Origin: Brachybacterium sp. SGAir0954
GTDB taxonomy: Bacteria > Actinomycetota > Actinomycetes > Actinomycetales > Dermabacteraceae
NCBI RefSeq assembly: GCF_005490785.1
Contig: NZ_CP027295.1
Location: forward strand, 1,736,001 to 1,800,000
Length of the DNA: 64,000 bases
Reading direction: 5' to 3'
The notes below the pieces were generated by a model, which worked only from the letters and a program-made list of their open reading frames with translations, had not been told where the DNA came from and made no database searches. Each line of letters starts with the position of its first letter. Within the stretch, counting starts at the first letter, position 1. The position numbers and the translations under genes were made by a program. Positions 10,393-19,731 of this stretch are shown piece by piece.

Positions 10393-12042
10393 GTGCACGC
10401 CGCATCCCCCCGCCCCGACCGCCGCCCCGCCTTCCCCTGGCAGGGCACCGACCGCGCCGCGCCCGGACCGGGCCGTTCCGAGCGCGCCCACGCCGCCCCC
10501 GGGCGCCTCACCCGCCGGGGCATGCTCGGCGCCGTCCCGCTGCTCGGCGCCGGGGGAGCCCTCGCCGCCGCGGCGCCCGCCTCTGCCGCTCCCCCCGCAC
10601 CCGCGGCACCGGCCGCCCCCCGCGCGGAGGAGCGGGAGCGGACCCTGCGCCGCTGGGCCGCGGACACGTGGCGCTCCCTCGACGCCATGACCCACCCCGG
10701 CACCGGCCTCGCCGCGGACAACATCGGCGCGGACCTCGCCACCCGCTCCGGCTACACCTCGCCCACGAACATCGGCGGCCTGCTCTGGTCCACGCTCGTG
10801 GCCCGCGAGCTGGGACTCATCACCCCCGGCGAGTCCCGCCGCCGCGTCGCCCGCACGCTGCGCACCCTCGCCGCGATGGAGCGCCACGAGCCGTCGGGCA
10901 TGTACGTCAACTGGTACGACGAGGCCGACGGGTCGATCCTGCGCACCTGGCCCGGCTCCGGCGACGTGGTCGTCCCCTTCGTCTCGAGCGTCGACATGGG
11001 CTGGCTGGGCGCCGCCCTGCGCGTCGTCGCCGAGGCGGACCCCTCGAACCGTCGCGCCGCCCGCGCGCTGGCCGACGCCATGCGCTGGGACGTCTTCCTG
11101 GACCGCGAGGTCGAGGCGCAGCCCGGGCAGGTCGTCGGCGGGTTCTGGCTCGAGGACCCGTCCCGGGACGGCGTCACCGCCTCCGCCCCCTGGAACGGGG
11201 TGGGCGGCGAGGACGTCTGGTACCACGCGACCCACCACTACGACACGGCCGTCTCCGAGGCGCGCATGGTCACCTACCTCGGGATCGCCGCGGGGCAGCT
11301 CCCCGCGGGCGTCTACTTCACGACCTTCCGCACCTTCCCGCCGGACTGGACCTGGCCCGAGACGGCGCCGGTCGGGGAGTGGGCCACGTACGAGGGCGTC
11401 GACGTCTTCGAGGGCGCGCACCCCTACCGCGGCATGCACGTCGTGCCCGGCTGGGGCGGCTCCATGTTCGAGGAGCTCATGCCGGACCTCTTCGTCCCCG
11501 AGGCGGAGTGGGCCCCGGACAGCTGGGGCGTGAACCACCCGCTCCACGTGCGCGCCCAGCGCGAGCACGGGCTCGACGAGGCCGGCTACGGCTACTGGGG
11601 CTTCTCCCCGAGCTCCGACCCGCACGCCGGGTACCGCGAGTACGGCGTCGACGCGCTCGGGCTGAACCCCACCGGCTACTTCTCCGACGCCGCCGGCACC
11701 GACTGGCACGCCGGCGAGGACTATCCCCGCGGCCTCGACGGGGTCGTCACCCCGCACGCCGCGGCGCTCGCCCTCCAGTACGAGCCCGAGGCCGCCTTCG
11801 CGAACCTCTCCCGGATCGAGACGGAGCTCGGCGCCTACGGGGAGGGCGGCTTCCACGACGCCGTCGCCGTGGGCACGGGCGTGCGCGCGGAGCGGCACCT
11901 CTCCCTGGACCAGTCGATGATCATGGGGGCGCTCGGCAACGTGCTGCTCGGCGGGATCCTCCACGACTGGTTCGGGAGGCCCGCCGTCGAGGAGGCGCTG
12001 CGGCCCGTCATCGCGCAGGAGCGCTTCGGCGCAGCGGGCTGA
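10393..12042 (+). CDS. Tat-exported glycoamylase-like / GH144-type enzyme (PF10091-like)
   Basis: A 549-residue secreted enzyme. The GTG start is chosen because GAAGGAG lies 6 nt upstream (10380-10386). The N-terminus contains a twin-arginine signal (LTRRGMLGAVPLLGAGG) ending near PASAAPPAPAAP. The mature part matches the glycoamylase-like domain: SPTNIGGLLWSTLVARELG near residue 123, YVNWYDEADGS, VSSVDMGWLGAALR, WGGSMFEELMPDLF at about 354, YGYWGFSPSSDP, VVTPHAAALALQYEP and DQSMIMGALGNVL. Families with this fold include GH144 endo-beta-1,2-glucanases and the glucanase-like part of cyclic beta-1,2-glucan synthases, so an exported beta-1,2-glucan-degrading enzyme feeding the adjacent importer is a reasonable inference; other oligosaccharides are possible. 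Confidence 0.85.
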   Translation: MHAASPRPDRRPAFPWQGTDRAAPGPGRSERAHAAPGRLTRRGMLGAVPLLGAGGALAAAAPASAAPPAPAAPAAPRAEERERTLRRWAADTWRSLDAMTHPGTGLAADNIGADLATRSGYTSPTNIGGLLWSTLVARELGLITPGESRRRVARTLRTLAAMERHEPSGMYVNWYDEADGSILRTWPGSGDVVVPFVSSVDMGWLGAALRVVAEADPSNRRAARALADAMRWDVFLDREVEAQPGQVVGGFWLEDPSRDGVTASAPWNGVGGEDVWYHATHHYDTAVSEARMVTYLGIAAGQLPAGVYFTTFRTFPPDWTWPETAPVGEWATYEGVDVFEGAHPYRGMHVVPGWGGSMFEELMPDLFVPEAEWAPDSWGVNHPLHVRAQREHGLDEAGYGYWGFSPSSDPHAGYREYGVDALGLNPTGYFSDAAGTDWHAGEDYPRGLDGVVTPHAAALALQYEPEAAFANLSRIETELGAYGEGGFHDAVAVGTGVRAERHLSLDQSMIMGALGNVLLGGILHDWFGRPAVEEALRPVIAQERFGAAG

Positions 12043-12072
12043 CCTCGCCCCGCTGTGAGGTCGTGGCGCCTC

Positions 12073-12576
12073 TCAGCCGCCGAGGACCCGCAGGTCGATC
12101 GTGATCCGCCGCGCCGCGCCGTCCTCCCGGCGGTCGACGGTGAGCAGGACGCGGTCGCCCTGCGCGGGCCGGCTCGCCGCGGCCTCCTCCGGCGGGAGGT
12201 GCAGCGGCGGTCCGGTGACGGAGGCCGGATCGACGTCCACGACCCAGCGGTGGCACCGCCACGGCGGGCCGGGGGTGCCGTGCGGGGCGGCCTCGTGCTC
12301 GCCCTCGTCGCGGAGCGTCGTGACGAGCGCGCCGCGGCCGAGGGTGAGGGACGGCGAGAGCAGCCACAGCCGGGCGAGCTCGTTCCGGCCGGTGACGTCG
12401 AGCTCGACCCCGGCGGGGTCGTCCTCGACGGTCACCGTCGTGGTCGCGTCGACCGCCGCGGCGGTGACGGCGGGGAAGGCGATGATCCCGTGACCGCCCT
12501 CGTCCACCTCCTCGGGGGACAGGGCGCGATCGCGGCGCGTGTCGCCGGTGTCGACGCAGAACTCGCCGTGCAGCAC
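12073..12576 (-). CDS. Hypothetical protein
   Basis: A 167-residue predicted cytosolic protein from a GTG (LHGEFCVDTGDTRRDRALSP). I do not recognise a family. It has no signal peptide or membrane helix; the composition is mixed hydrophilic with beta-like stretches (VDATTTVTVEDDPAGVELDV and DRVLLTVDRREDGAARRITI). It lies 8 nt downstream of the DUF3054 gene on the same strand, so the two are probably cotranscribed. Alternative frames here are less protein-like. The exact start is uncertain because the open frame extends far upstream. Confidence 0.55.
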   Translation of the reverse strand: MLHGEFCVDTGDTRRDRALSPEEVDEGGHGIIAFPAVTAAAVDATTTVTVEDDPAGVELDVTGRNELARLWLLSPSLTLGRGALVTTLRDEGEHEAAPHGTPGPPWRCHRWVVDVDPASVTGPPLHLPPEEAAASRPAQGDRVLLTVDRREDGAARRITIDLRVLGG

Positions 12577-12584
12577 GGGGCGCC

Positions 12585-12977
12585 TCAGGCGGTGGGCTCG
12601 GGCTCCACGGGGGCGGGGCGGCGCTCGGCGCGGGTCGCCCACAGGGCGACGGCGCGCCAGCCGAGCATGAGCACCCCGGTGAAGATGGCGGAGACGATCA
12701 CGAAGGACACCTCGGTGCCTGCCCCGAAGAGGGTGCGCACGGCCATCGCGGTGACGATCGTGATCGCCCAGATCATCACGCCGTGCGGCCACAGCCGGAA
12801 CGGGTGCCGCCAGGCCCGCAGCACGAGGTGCCCCAGCAGGGTGCCCAGCGCGTAGGGCCAGCCCACCTGGGCGATGTTCTCCATGGAGAGCGAGAGGTCG
12901 TGCTGGAACAGTCCGATCGCCACGAACAGCAGGATCACGAGGAGATCGGCCACCAGGGCACCGAAGGAGCGGAACAT
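12585..12977 (-). CDS. DUF3054 family membrane protein
   Basis: A 130-residue small membrane protein with about four hydrophobic segments: [50 protein letters not shown] and [24 protein letters not shown]. The pattern, with the conserved WPYALG and W(R/P)HG blocks, matches DUF3054 proteins of actinobacteria and haloarchaea. No function is known. The ATG is preceded by a G-rich stretch. The open frame continues upstream across the strand-opposed hisC region, but this ATG directly precedes the first membrane helix. Confidence 0.85.
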   Translation of the reverse strand: MFRSFGALVADLLVILLFVAIGLFQHDLSLSMENIAQVGWPYALGTLLGHLVLRAWRHPFRLWPHGVMIWAITIVTAMAVRTLFGAGTEVSFVIVSAIFTGVLMLGWRAVALWATRAERRPAPVEPEPTA

Positions 12978-13103
12978 CCCCCCAGGGTAGCCACGTGCTC
13001 GGTGCGGGGACGGGGACGGAGGGCCCCGCACGGTGTGGGACGTGCCGCATCGCGCGGCGGCGACGGGGCCCGGACGACCCCCTCCGCACGGCCGGTGGAC
13101 CTC

Positions 13104-13109
13104 TACCAT
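13104..13109 (+). promoter_or_regulatory. -10-like box TACCAT of hisC, probable leaderless start
   Basis: TACCAT ends 7 nt before the hisC ATG at 13116, which would place the transcript start on the start codon. No ribosome-binding site is evident (tggagcc). This would be the promoter of the hisCB-X-H-Y-priA operon. Confidence 0.5.
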
Positions 13110-13115
13110 GGAGCC

Positions 13116-14288
13116 ATGCCCGTCGACACCCCTCAGGACCAGGCCGTGCCTGCGTCCCTCTCCAGCACGGCGCGCCCCGGCATCCCGGCGCGACGCGACG
13201 ACCTCGCGGGGGAGGAGCCCTACGGCGCTCCCCAGATCGACGTGGCCCATCTGCTGAACGTCAACGAGAACCCCTTCGGGCCCTCGGCCGCGCTCGCCGC
13301 GGACATGGGCGCCGCGGTCGCCGAGGCCGCCGCGGGCCTGCACCGCTACCCGGACCGCGAGTTCACGGCCCTGCGCGAGGACCTCGCGGCCTATCTCGCC
13401 GCCGAGTCCGGCATCCCCGCCCCGCCGGCGGAGACCGTGTGGGCCGCGAACGGCTCCAACGAGGTCATGCACCAGCTGCTGCTCGCCTACGGCGGGCCCG
13501 GGCGCACGGCCCTCGGCTTCACCCCGCACTACTCGATGTACCCCGAGTACGCGCGGGACACCTTCACCCGCTGGGTCACCGCGGAGCGCGGGCCCGCCCC
13601 GGACTTCGCCCTGACCGCCGCGCAGGTCACCGCGGCGATCGCCGAGCACCGGCCGCAGATCCTCGTGCTCACGAGCCCCAACAACCCCACCGGCACCGCC
13701 CTCGACCCCGCCGTCGTGCGCGCCGCCGCGGAGGCCATGCTCGCCGCGGGCGGGCTGCTCGTCGTCGACGAGGCCTACGGGGAGTTCCGCCGCGACGGCG
13801 TCCCGAGCGCCCTCGAGCTGCTGCCCGAGTTCGCGAACCTCGTCGTCACCCGCACCATGTCGAAGGCCTTCGCGCTCGCCGGCGGCCGGATCGGCTACCT
13901 CGTCGCGGATCCCGCGATCGTGGACGGCGTGCGGATCGTGCGCCTGCCCTACCACCTCTCCGCCGTCACCCAGGCCGTCGCCCGCACCGCCCTCGCCCAC
14001 CGCGAGGAGCTGCTCTCCCAGGTGGCGACGCTGCGGGAGGAGCGGGACGCGCTCGCCGCCCATCTCACGGAGCGCGGCCACGTCGTCGCCCCGTCGGACG
14101 CCAACTTCATCTTCTTCCAGCCCCTCCTGCGCACCGCCGCGGACCGCCACGCGGTGTGGCAGGCGCTGCTCGATCGCGACGTGCTGATCCGCGAGGTGGG
14201 GCCGCAGCCCTGGCTTCGGGTCTCGATCGGCACCCCGGAGGACAACGCCGCATTCCGCACCGCCCTCGAGGAGGCAGACCCCCGATGA
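13116..14288 (+). CDS. hisC: Histidinol-phosphate aminotransferase
   Basis: A 390-residue fold-type I PLP aminotransferase that converts imidazole acetol phosphate to histidinol phosphate. Motifs: [20 protein letters not shown] near residue 45, [41 protein letters not shown], and the PLP Lys250 in [30 protein letters not shown] marks the C-terminal carboxylate-binding Arg. Length is normal, with a longer than usual N-terminal tail. The stop codon overlaps the hisB start (ATGA). Confidence 0.97.
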   Translation: MPVDTPQDQAVPASLSSTARPGIPARRDDLAGEEPYGAPQIDVAHLLNVNENPFGPSAALAADMGAAVAEAAAGLHRYPDREFTALREDLAAYLAAESGIPAPPAETVWAANGSNEVMHQLLLAYGGPGRTALGFTPHYSMYPEYARDTFTRWVTAERGPAPDFALTAAQVTAAIAEHRPQILVLTSPNNPTGTALDPAVVRAAAEAMLAAGGLLVVDEAYGEFRRDGVPSALELLPEFANLVVTRTMSKAFALAGGRIGYLVADPAIVDGVRIVRLPYHLSAVTQAVARTALAHREELLSQVATLREERDALAAHLTERGHVVAPSDANFIFFQPLLRTAADRHAVWQALLDRDVLIREVGPQPWLRVSIGTPEDNAAFRTALEEADPR

Positions 14289-14905
14289 CCACCGCCCCCG
14301 CGCGTCCCGCGCGCACCGCGAGCATCACCCGCACCACCCGCGAGTCGAGCATCGAGCTGAGCCTCGACCTCGACGGCACCGGCCAGGTGGACGTGTCCAC
14401 CTCCGTGCCCTTCTTCGACCACATGCTCACCGCGCTCGCCACCCACGCGCGCTTCGACCTCACCGTGCGCGCCACCGGCGACACCCACATCGACGTGCAC
14501 CACACCGTCGAGGACACGGCGATCGTGCTGGGCCAGGCGCTGCGCGAGGCGCTCGGCGACAAGAAGGGCATCGCCCGCTTCGGCGACGCGATGGTCCCGC
14601 TCGACGAGGCGCTCGCGCAGGCCGTCGTGGACCTCTCCGGCCGCCCCTACTGCGTGCACACCGGGGAGAGCGAGGCCCAGGCCCTGCACCTCATCGGCGG
14701 CCACTTCACCGGCTCGCTGACCCGCCACGTGCTCGAGTCCATCGCCCACCACGCCGCGATCTGCCTGCACGTGCGCGTGCTCGCCGGCCGCGATCCCCAC
14801 CATGTCGTAGAGGCCCAGTTCAAGGCACTCGCCCGTGCGCTCCGCGCGGCCTGCGCCTTCGACGACCGCGTCCTCGACGTCCCCTCCACGAAGGGAGCCC
14901 TGTGA
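14285..14905 (+). CDS. hisB: Imidazoleglycerol-phosphate dehydratase
   Basis: A 206-residue monofunctional dehydratase, step 6 of histidine synthesis; the histidinol-phosphatase domain seen in enterobacterial HisB is absent, as usual in actinobacteria. Mn-binding motifs are present as duplicated His/Glu clusters: [19 protein letters not shown] and [13 protein letters not shown] followed by [16 protein letters not shown]. The N-terminal signature [21 protein letters not shown] is intact. It overlaps hisC by 4 nt and the following gene by 4 nt (GTGA). Confidence 0.98.
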   Translation: MTTAPARPARTASITRTTRESSIELSLDLDGTGQVDVSTSVPFFDHMLTALATHARFDLTVRATGDTHIDVHHTVEDTAIVLGQALREALGDKKGIARFGDAMVPLDEALAQAVVDLSGRPYCVHTGESEAQALHLIGGHFTGSLTRHVLESIAHHAAICLHVRVLAGRDPHHVVEAQFKALARALRAACAFDDRVLDVPSTKGAL

Positions 14906-15510
14906 CCACCGCCGACCGACCCGACCCCCAGCAGCCCGAGGAGAACCCCTCCGGCGACGGCTCCCACGACATCGACGCCGAGTTCGCGCGGCTCACCGCG
15001 GGCCTCGGCCTCGGCGACGAGCCGCTGACCGTCGACGACGTGCTCGCCGAGTCCGCCGAGGAGGAGGAGCCCGCGATCGCCGTGGTCGCGACCTCCGTCG
15101 CCTCCGCGAAGGCGCTCGCGGGCGCGATCCGCCTGGGCCGCGAGGCCCGCACCGACGGGATCGACATCCCCGGCGGCACCCGCACCCTCGACACCGAGAC
15201 CGGCGCGATCGCCGTGGGCGAGCTCAAGGAGCAGCTCGCCCACGACCTCGCCGCGATCACCTCCACCGCCCTGCAGCGCACCGGCCTGGTGCTCTTCTGG
15301 CGCCGCGGGGACCGCATGACCGCGACCCGCTACAAGGCGGGGGAGCGCGGCGAGGACGTCTCGCCCGCGATCGTGCTCGGCGCCGTCGCGGACGAGGTCG
15401 AGCAGCTGCTGCTGGGCGCCCTCACCCTCGACGAGCTCGGCGAGGGCATCGACCCCTCGACGCTCACGCGCAACGAGGCGCTCTCCTGGATCTCGAAGAA
15501 GAAGCGCTGA
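14902..15510 (+). CDS. Hypothetical protein within the his operon
   Basis: A 202-residue predicted soluble protein. The N-terminal 40 residues are acidic and Pro/Glu-rich ([20 protein letters not shown]), followed by a region with [20 protein letters not shown], a helix-rich middle, and a C-terminal [20 protein letters not shown]. No catalytic motif or membrane segment is visible and I do not recognise the family. Its GTG start overlaps the hisB stop and its stop overlaps the hisH start by 1 nt (TGATG), so it is translated together with the histidine enzymes. That placement between hisB and hisH suggests a lineage-specific accessory role, but this is only positional. Confidence 0.8.
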   Translation: MTTADRPDPQQPEENPSGDGSHDIDAEFARLTAGLGLGDEPLTVDDVLAESAEEEEPAIAVVATSVASAKALAGAIRLGREARTDGIDIPGGTRTLDTETGAIAVGELKEQLAHDLAAITSTALQRTGLVLFWRRGDRMTATRYKAGERGEDVSPAIVLGAVADEVEQLLLGALTLDELGEGIDPSTLTRNEALSWISKKKR

Positions 15511-16184
15511 TGACGACCGCTCCTGAGGTCGTGGTCCTCGACCACGGCTCCGGCAACGTGCGCTCCGTGGTGCGCGCCCTCGAGGCCGCCGGTGCGCACG
15601 TGCAGCTCACCGCGGACCGCGAGGCGGCCCTCGCGGCCGACGGCCTCGTCGTCCCCGGCGTGGGCGCCTATGCGGCGACCATGGAGCAGGTGCTCGCCGT
15701 GGGCGGCGACCGGATCGTCGAGCGCCGCCTCGCGGGCGGCCTGCCGGTGCTCGGCATCTGCGTGGGCCTGCAGATCATGTTCGCCGCCGGCACCGAGCAC
15801 GGGGTGCGCAGCAAGGGCCTGGACCAGTGGCCCGGCGAGGTCACCCGGCTCGAGGCGGAGATCGTCCCGCACATGGGCTGGAACACCGTCGAGAGCCCCG
15901 AGGGCTCCGTCCTGTTCGACGGCGTCGCCGAGGAGCGCTTCTACTTCGTGCACTCCTACGCGGCCCGCAGCTGGGAGCTCGACAGCATCGGCCCCCTGAC
16001 CCCGCCGCTGGTGACCTGGGCGGAGCACGGCGGCGACCGCTTCGTCGCCGCCGTCGAGAACGGCGCGCTCACCGCGACCCAGTTCCACCCCGAGAAGTCC
16101 GGCGCGGCGGGCGCGCGCCTGCTGCGCAACTGGCTCGCGGCCCTCCCGCGCCGCGGGGCCGGGGACGAGGGGACCGCCCCGTGA
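15510..16184 (+). CDS. hisH: Imidazole glycerol phosphate synthase, glutaminase subunit
   Basis: A 224-residue class I glutamine amidotransferase that supplies ammonia to HisF. The catalytic triad is visible: Cys84 in GICVGLQIMF, His193 and Glu195 in QFHPEKSG. Other family signatures are VLDHGSGNVRSVVRALEAAG at the start, VVPGVGAYAATM, and VPHMGWNTVES with FYFVHSYA. hisF, its partner, is not in this window and is probably elsewhere, since the genes after priA are unrelated. It overlaps both neighbours (1 and 4 nt). Confidence 0.97.
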   Translation: MTTAPEVVVLDHGSGNVRSVVRALEAAGAHVQLTADREAALAADGLVVPGVGAYAATMEQVLAVGGDRIVERRLAGGLPVLGICVGLQIMFAAGTEHGVRSKGLDQWPGEVTRLEAEIVPHMGWNTVESPEGSVLFDGVAEERFYFVHSYAARSWELDSIGPLTPPLVTWAEHGGDRFVAAVENGALTATQFHPEKSGAAGARLLRNWLAALPRRGAGDEGTAP

Positions 16185-16339
16185 TCCTCGCCTTCCTCAT
16201 GCTCTTCGCGGGCGGCCTGCTGCTCGGCGGCGCCTGGTCCTTCCTCCGCTCGAAGAAGCCGCTGTGGTCCGTCATCGCCCTCGCGGTGGTGGGCCTGGTG
16301 TGCCTGGGCGTCTCGATCTGGCGCATCCAGACCGGCTGA
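16181..16339 (+). CDS. Small membrane protein in the his operon
   Basis: A 52-residue protein with two membrane helices: [18 protein letters not shown], then a basic [11 protein letters not shown] loop, then [19 protein letters not shown]. The GTG start overlaps the hisH stop codon (GTGA), so translational coupling is likely. Small two-helix proteins of this kind sit between hisH and hisA in a number of actinobacteria; the function is unknown. The positive loop between the helices predicts that both termini face outside. Confidence 0.78.
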   Translation: MILAFLMLFAGGLLLGGAWSFLRSKKPLWSVIALAVVGLVCLGVSIWRIQTG

Positions 16340-16400
16340 CCGCCGCCCCTGCCGCCCCACCGTTCCTCACCCCCACAGTCCTGACCAGGAGACACCCCTC

Positions 16401-17135
16401 ATGACCGCTCCCGTGCTCGAACTCCTCCCCGCCGTCGACGTGCAGGGAGGCCAGGCCGTGCGCCTGGTCCAGGGCGAGGCCGGCTCCGAGACCGCCTACG
16501 GCGCCCCGCTCGAGGCCGCGCTCGGCTTCCAGGAGGGCGGCGCCCGCTGGCTCCACCTCGTGGACCTCGACGCCGCCTTCGGCCGCGGCAGCAACGCCTC
16601 GCTGCTCGCGGAGGTCGTCGCCGCCGTGGACATGAACGTCGAGCTCTCCGGCGGCATCCGGGACGACGAGTCCCTCGCCGCGGCCCTCGCGACCGGCTGC
16701 CGCCGCGTCAACCTCGGCACCGCGGCCCTCGAGAACCCGGACTGGACCGCGGAGATCCTCGCCGAGCACGGCGACCGCATCGCCGTCGGCCTCGACGTGC
16801 GCGGCACGACCCTCGCCGCCCGCGGCTGGACCCGCGACGGCGGTGACCTCTGGGAGACCCTCGAGCGCCTCGACGCCGCCGGCTGCCAGCGCTACGTCGT
16901 CACCGACGTCACCAAGGACGGCACCCTCCAGGGGCCCAACGTCGACCTGCTGCGCGAGGTCTGCTCCCGCACCGAGGCGAAGGTCGTCGCCTCCGGCGGC
17001 ATCTCCTCCCTCGCGGACCTCGAGGCGCTGCGCGGGCTCGTCGCCGACGGCGTCGAAGGGGCGATCGTCGGCAAGGCCCTCTACGCCGGCGCCTTCACCC
17101 TGCCCGAGGCGCTCGACGTCGCGGGGCGGGCGTGA
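16401..17135 (+). CDS. priA: Phosphoribosyl isomerase A (bifunctional HisA/TrpF)
   Basis: A 244-residue (beta/alpha)8 barrel. It isomerises ProFAR in histidine synthesis and, in actinobacteria that lack trpF, also phosphoribosyl anthranilate in tryptophan synthesis. Catalytic acids are Asp13 in [15 protein letters not shown] and Asp169 in [15 protein letters not shown], with phosphate-binding loops SGGIRDDES and [11 protein letters not shown] and the C-terminal [13 protein letters not shown]. The start N-terminus and length match PriA better than enterobacterial HisA. AGGAG lies 9 nt upstream of the ATG. Bifunctionality is inferred from taxonomy. Confidence 0.93.
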   Translation: MTAPVLELLPAVDVQGGQAVRLVQGEAGSETAYGAPLEAALGFQEGGARWLHLVDLDAAFGRGSNASLLAEVVAAVDMNVELSGGIRDDESLAAALATGCRRVNLGTAALENPDWTAEILAEHGDRIAVGLDVRGTTLAARGWTRDGGDLWETLERLDAAGCQRYVVTDVTKDGTLQGPNVDLLREVCSRTEAKVVASGGISSLADLEALRGLVADGVEGAIVGKALYAGAFTLPEALDVAGRA

Positions 17136-17947
17136 CCTCGCCCCAGGACCCCGCGACGAGCCCCGCCCGTCGGGACCTCCCGGCCCACTTCGTCGAGAAG
17201 TCCCCGCTCACCGACACCGCCGGGGTCTCCTGGAAGGGCCGCGACTACACCGTGAGCCCCTTCCCGGGGGACGACGGCTCCACCCCGGCCGACGTCGCCG
17301 CCGCCCTCGCCGCGCACCGCGCGGGGGAGGACCCGCACCGGCGTGCGCTTGTCGCCGCGATCGCCGGCTCCCGGCTGCTCGTGCCGATCATGGCCGTCGC
17401 GACCGAGGAGGGCGAGACCGCCCACGGCCTCACCGGGGACAACGGCGCGGACATGGCCATGGTCTCGCTGACCGCGCCGGACGGCTCCCGCGTGCTGCCC
17501 GTCTTCACCTCGGCCGCGGCGCTCTCCGCCTGGCGCCGTGAGGCGCGGCCCGTGCCCGTGCTCGCCGCCCAGGCCGCGCAGGCAGCGGTCCAGGAGGGGT
17601 GCACGTCGCTGCTGCTGGACGCCTCGGCTCCCGAGGACGACGGCGGGCCGATCCCGCTGCCGCGCTCCGTGCTGTGGGCGCTCGCCCAGGGCCGCACGTG
17701 GATCCCGCCCCACGAGGATCCCGAGCTCGCGGCCGAGCTCGACGCGATCGCGGCCGCCGTCCCCTCCGTGCTCGCGCTCGCCGCGACCCCGGGGGAGCGC
17801 ACCGAGGTCGTGCTCCGGGTGCGGCTCGAGGACGGCCTGGACCGGGACGGCGTGCAGGCGGTCGTCACCGATCTCTCCGCCCGCCTGGGGGCCTCGACCC
17901 TCGTCGCGGAGCGGATCTCCTCGCTCACCCTGGCCCTGGGACGGTAG
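17132..17947 (+). CDS. SseB family protein
   Basis: A 271-residue soluble protein. The central part (about residues 68-150: [20 protein letters not shown], then [31 protein letters not shown]) matches the SseB N-terminal domain, and a C-terminal module begins near [20 protein letters not shown]. The domain name comes from an enterobacterial enhancer of serine sensitivity, but no biochemical role is known. In actinobacteria SseB-like genes commonly follow priA. The GTG start overlaps the priA stop by 4 nt. The MFS gene begins right after its stop. Confidence 0.88.
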   Translation: MTSPQDPATSPARRDLPAHFVEKSPLTDTAGVSWKGRDYTVSPFPGDDGSTPADVAAALAAHRAGEDPHRRALVAAIAGSRLLVPIMAVATEEGETAHGLTGDNGADMAMVSLTAPDGSRVLPVFTSAAALSAWRREARPVPVLAAQAAQAAVQEGCTSLLLDASAPEDDGGPIPLPRSVLWALAQGRTWIPPHEDPELAAELDAIAAAVPSVLALAATPGERTEVVLRVRLEDGLDRDGVQAVVTDLSARLGASTLVAERISSLTLALGR

Positions 17948-19276
17948 ATGGACGCCTATCGCCGGGTGCTCGCGGCGCCCGGCGTGGCGGGCGTGCTCCT
18001 GCTCGGGTTCCTCGCCCGCATCCCGTTCTCCACGCTGGGCCTGCTGCTGACCCTCCACTGCGTGCGCACCCTGGACCGCTCCTACCTCGAGGCGGGCCTC
18101 GTCGTCACGGCGACGACGATCGGCACCGCGATCTCCTCCCCGTGGCGCGGCCGGCTCGTGGACACCAAGGGCCTGCGCCGGGCCGTGCTGCCCTCGATCC
18201 TCGTGCAGTCCGTCGCCGTGGTCGCCATGGCCTTCGCCCCCTTCGAGGCGGTGCTCGTGCTCGCGCTGATCGGCGGGCTGTTCGGGCTCCCGGTCTGGGC
18301 GATCGTCCGCACCTCGCTGTCCGTGCTCGTGCCGGCGACGCTGCGCCGCAGCGCCTTCGCCCTCGACTCGGTGTTCACCGAGCTGGCGTTCATGATCGGC
18401 CCGGCCGCCGTGACCCTCGCCGCGCTCGCCGCGGGCACCCGGGCGAGCCTCGTGGTCGTCGGCGTCCTCGTCGCCCTCGCCGGCATCGGCATGGCCGTGA
18501 CGAACCCGCCCACCCGGAGCGACCAGCTCATGCTGCCCGCGCGGCTGCCGGCCCCGCTCGAGGCTGCGGAGGGCGCCGTCCTCGCCCAGCAGGAGCTGCT
18601 CGCCGAGCGCCGGGTCGCGGAGGACCTGCGCACGGGCCAGATCCCGGTGATCGCCCCGGGACAGGGTGACCCCGGGAAGACCGCCGCACGCCGCGCCCTG
18701 CTCACGGCCGGGGGACTGTCGGTGCTGCTCGCGACCGCGACGGGCTCCCTCGTCCTCACCGCGACGGACCTCTCGATCGTCGCGATCCTCGACGAGCGTG
18801 GCCTCGCGGCGATGATCGCCGGGATGATGGCGCTGTGGTGCGCGGGCAGCCTCGTGGGCGGCCTCGTCTACGGCGCGATGAGCCGTGGGCTCGACCCGCT
18901 GTGGGTGCTGCTGGGCCTCGGGGCGCTCTCGCTCCCGGTCGCCGTCACCGCCTCGGGGGACCTGCTCCTGCTCGCGGTGACGATCACCCTCGCGGGGCTG
19001 TTCATCGCCCCCATGATCACGGCGACAGGAGAGGCGATCGCGCAGCTCGTGCCGGAGGCCGTGCGCGGGGAGGCGATGGGCTGGCACGGCACCGCGATGA
19101 CCGTCGGCGCCGCCGCGGGCTCCCCCGTGGTGGGGGCCGTCATCGACGGGGCCGGCCCGGCCTGGGGCGTGGGCGCCGCGGGAGCGGTCGCGCTCCTCGT
19201 CGCGCTCGCGGCGCTGCTCGCCCGGCGGGTGCGGCGCTCCCGGCGACGGGGTCGCTGGGAGGCCGCCGCCGGCTGA
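17948..19276 (+). CDS. Major facilitator superfamily transporter
   Basis: A 442-residue polytopic protein with about 12 membrane helices in two halves separated by a hydrophilic loop (about residues 190-240, LPAPLEAAEGAVLAQQELLAE). The loop after helix 2-3 has RGRLVDTKGLRRAVLPSI, a variant of the MFS signature GxLaDrxGrR. ATG follows the sseB stop codon with no gap, so it is coupled to the end of the his operon. Substrate unknown; export of a metabolite or drug is typical for this group. Confidence 0.9.
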   Translation: MDAYRRVLAAPGVAGVLLLGFLARIPFSTLGLLLTLHCVRTLDRSYLEAGLVVTATTIGTAISSPWRGRLVDTKGLRRAVLPSILVQSVAVVAMAFAPFEAVLVLALIGGLFGLPVWAIVRTSLSVLVPATLRRSAFALDSVFTELAFMIGPAAVTLAALAAGTRASLVVVGVLVALAGIGMAVTNPPTRSDQLMLPARLPAPLEAAEGAVLAQQELLAERRVAEDLRTGQIPVIAPGQGDPGKTAARRALLTAGGLSVLLATATGSLVLTATDLSIVAILDERGLAAMIAGMMALWCAGSLVGGLVYGAMSRGLDPLWVLLGLGALSLPVAVTASGDLLLLAVTITLAGLFIAPMITATGEAIAQLVPEAVRGEAMGWHGTAMTVGAAAGSPVVGAVIDGAGPAWGVGAAGAVALLVALAALLARRVRRSRRRGRWEAAAG

Positions 19277-19291
19277 GGCGGTGGGGCGGGG

Positions 19292-19660
19292 TCAGGAGAT
19301 CCGGCCGGTCCACTTCTCGCCCGGGGCCTCGCCCGGCGCATCGGGGAAGGGCAGTGCCTCGGCGAAGGCGAGCTGCAGCGAGCGCAGACCGTCGCGCAGG
19401 GAGCGGGCGTGCTCGTTGCCGATCTCGGGAGCCGCCGCGACGACGAGCCCGGCGAGCGCGGTGATGAGCTTGCGGGCCTCGGAGAGGTCCTTGTGGCCGG
19501 CCTCCTCCTCGTCCTCGCCGAGCCCGACCTTCACCGCGGCGGCGCTCATGAGGTGCACGCAGGAGCTCGTGATGATCTCGACGGCGGCGACGTCGGCGAT
19601 GTCGCGCAGTGCCTGCGCGGCGAGCTCGTCCTCGGTGGTGGGGTGCTGCTGCTCGGTCAT
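19292..19660 (-). CDS. DUF1844 family protein
   Basis: A 122-residue soluble protein. It has the DUF1844 core: ALRDIADVAAVEIITSSCVHLMSAAAVKVGL followed by DLSEARKLITALAGLVVAAAP. An acidic segment and a C-terminal Pro/Gly tail are present. The ATG is chosen because AAAGGA lies 6 nt upstream; a longer frame exists but runs through low-quality sequence. In actinobacteria this gene regularly lies next to infC, as it does here, but no function is established. Confidence 0.9.
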   Translation of the reverse strand: MTEQQHPTTEDELAAQALRDIADVAAVEIITSSCVHLMSAAAVKVGLGEDEEEAGHKDLSEARKLITALAGLVVAAAPEIGNEHARSLRDGLRSLQLAFAEALPFPDAPGEAPGEKWTGRIS

Positions 19661-19731
19661 GGGGGTCCTTTCGGGGTCAGCGGGGGAGTGCGCGGGTCGG
19701 ACGTGAATCGGGTGCGGTGGGGGAGCGGGGC

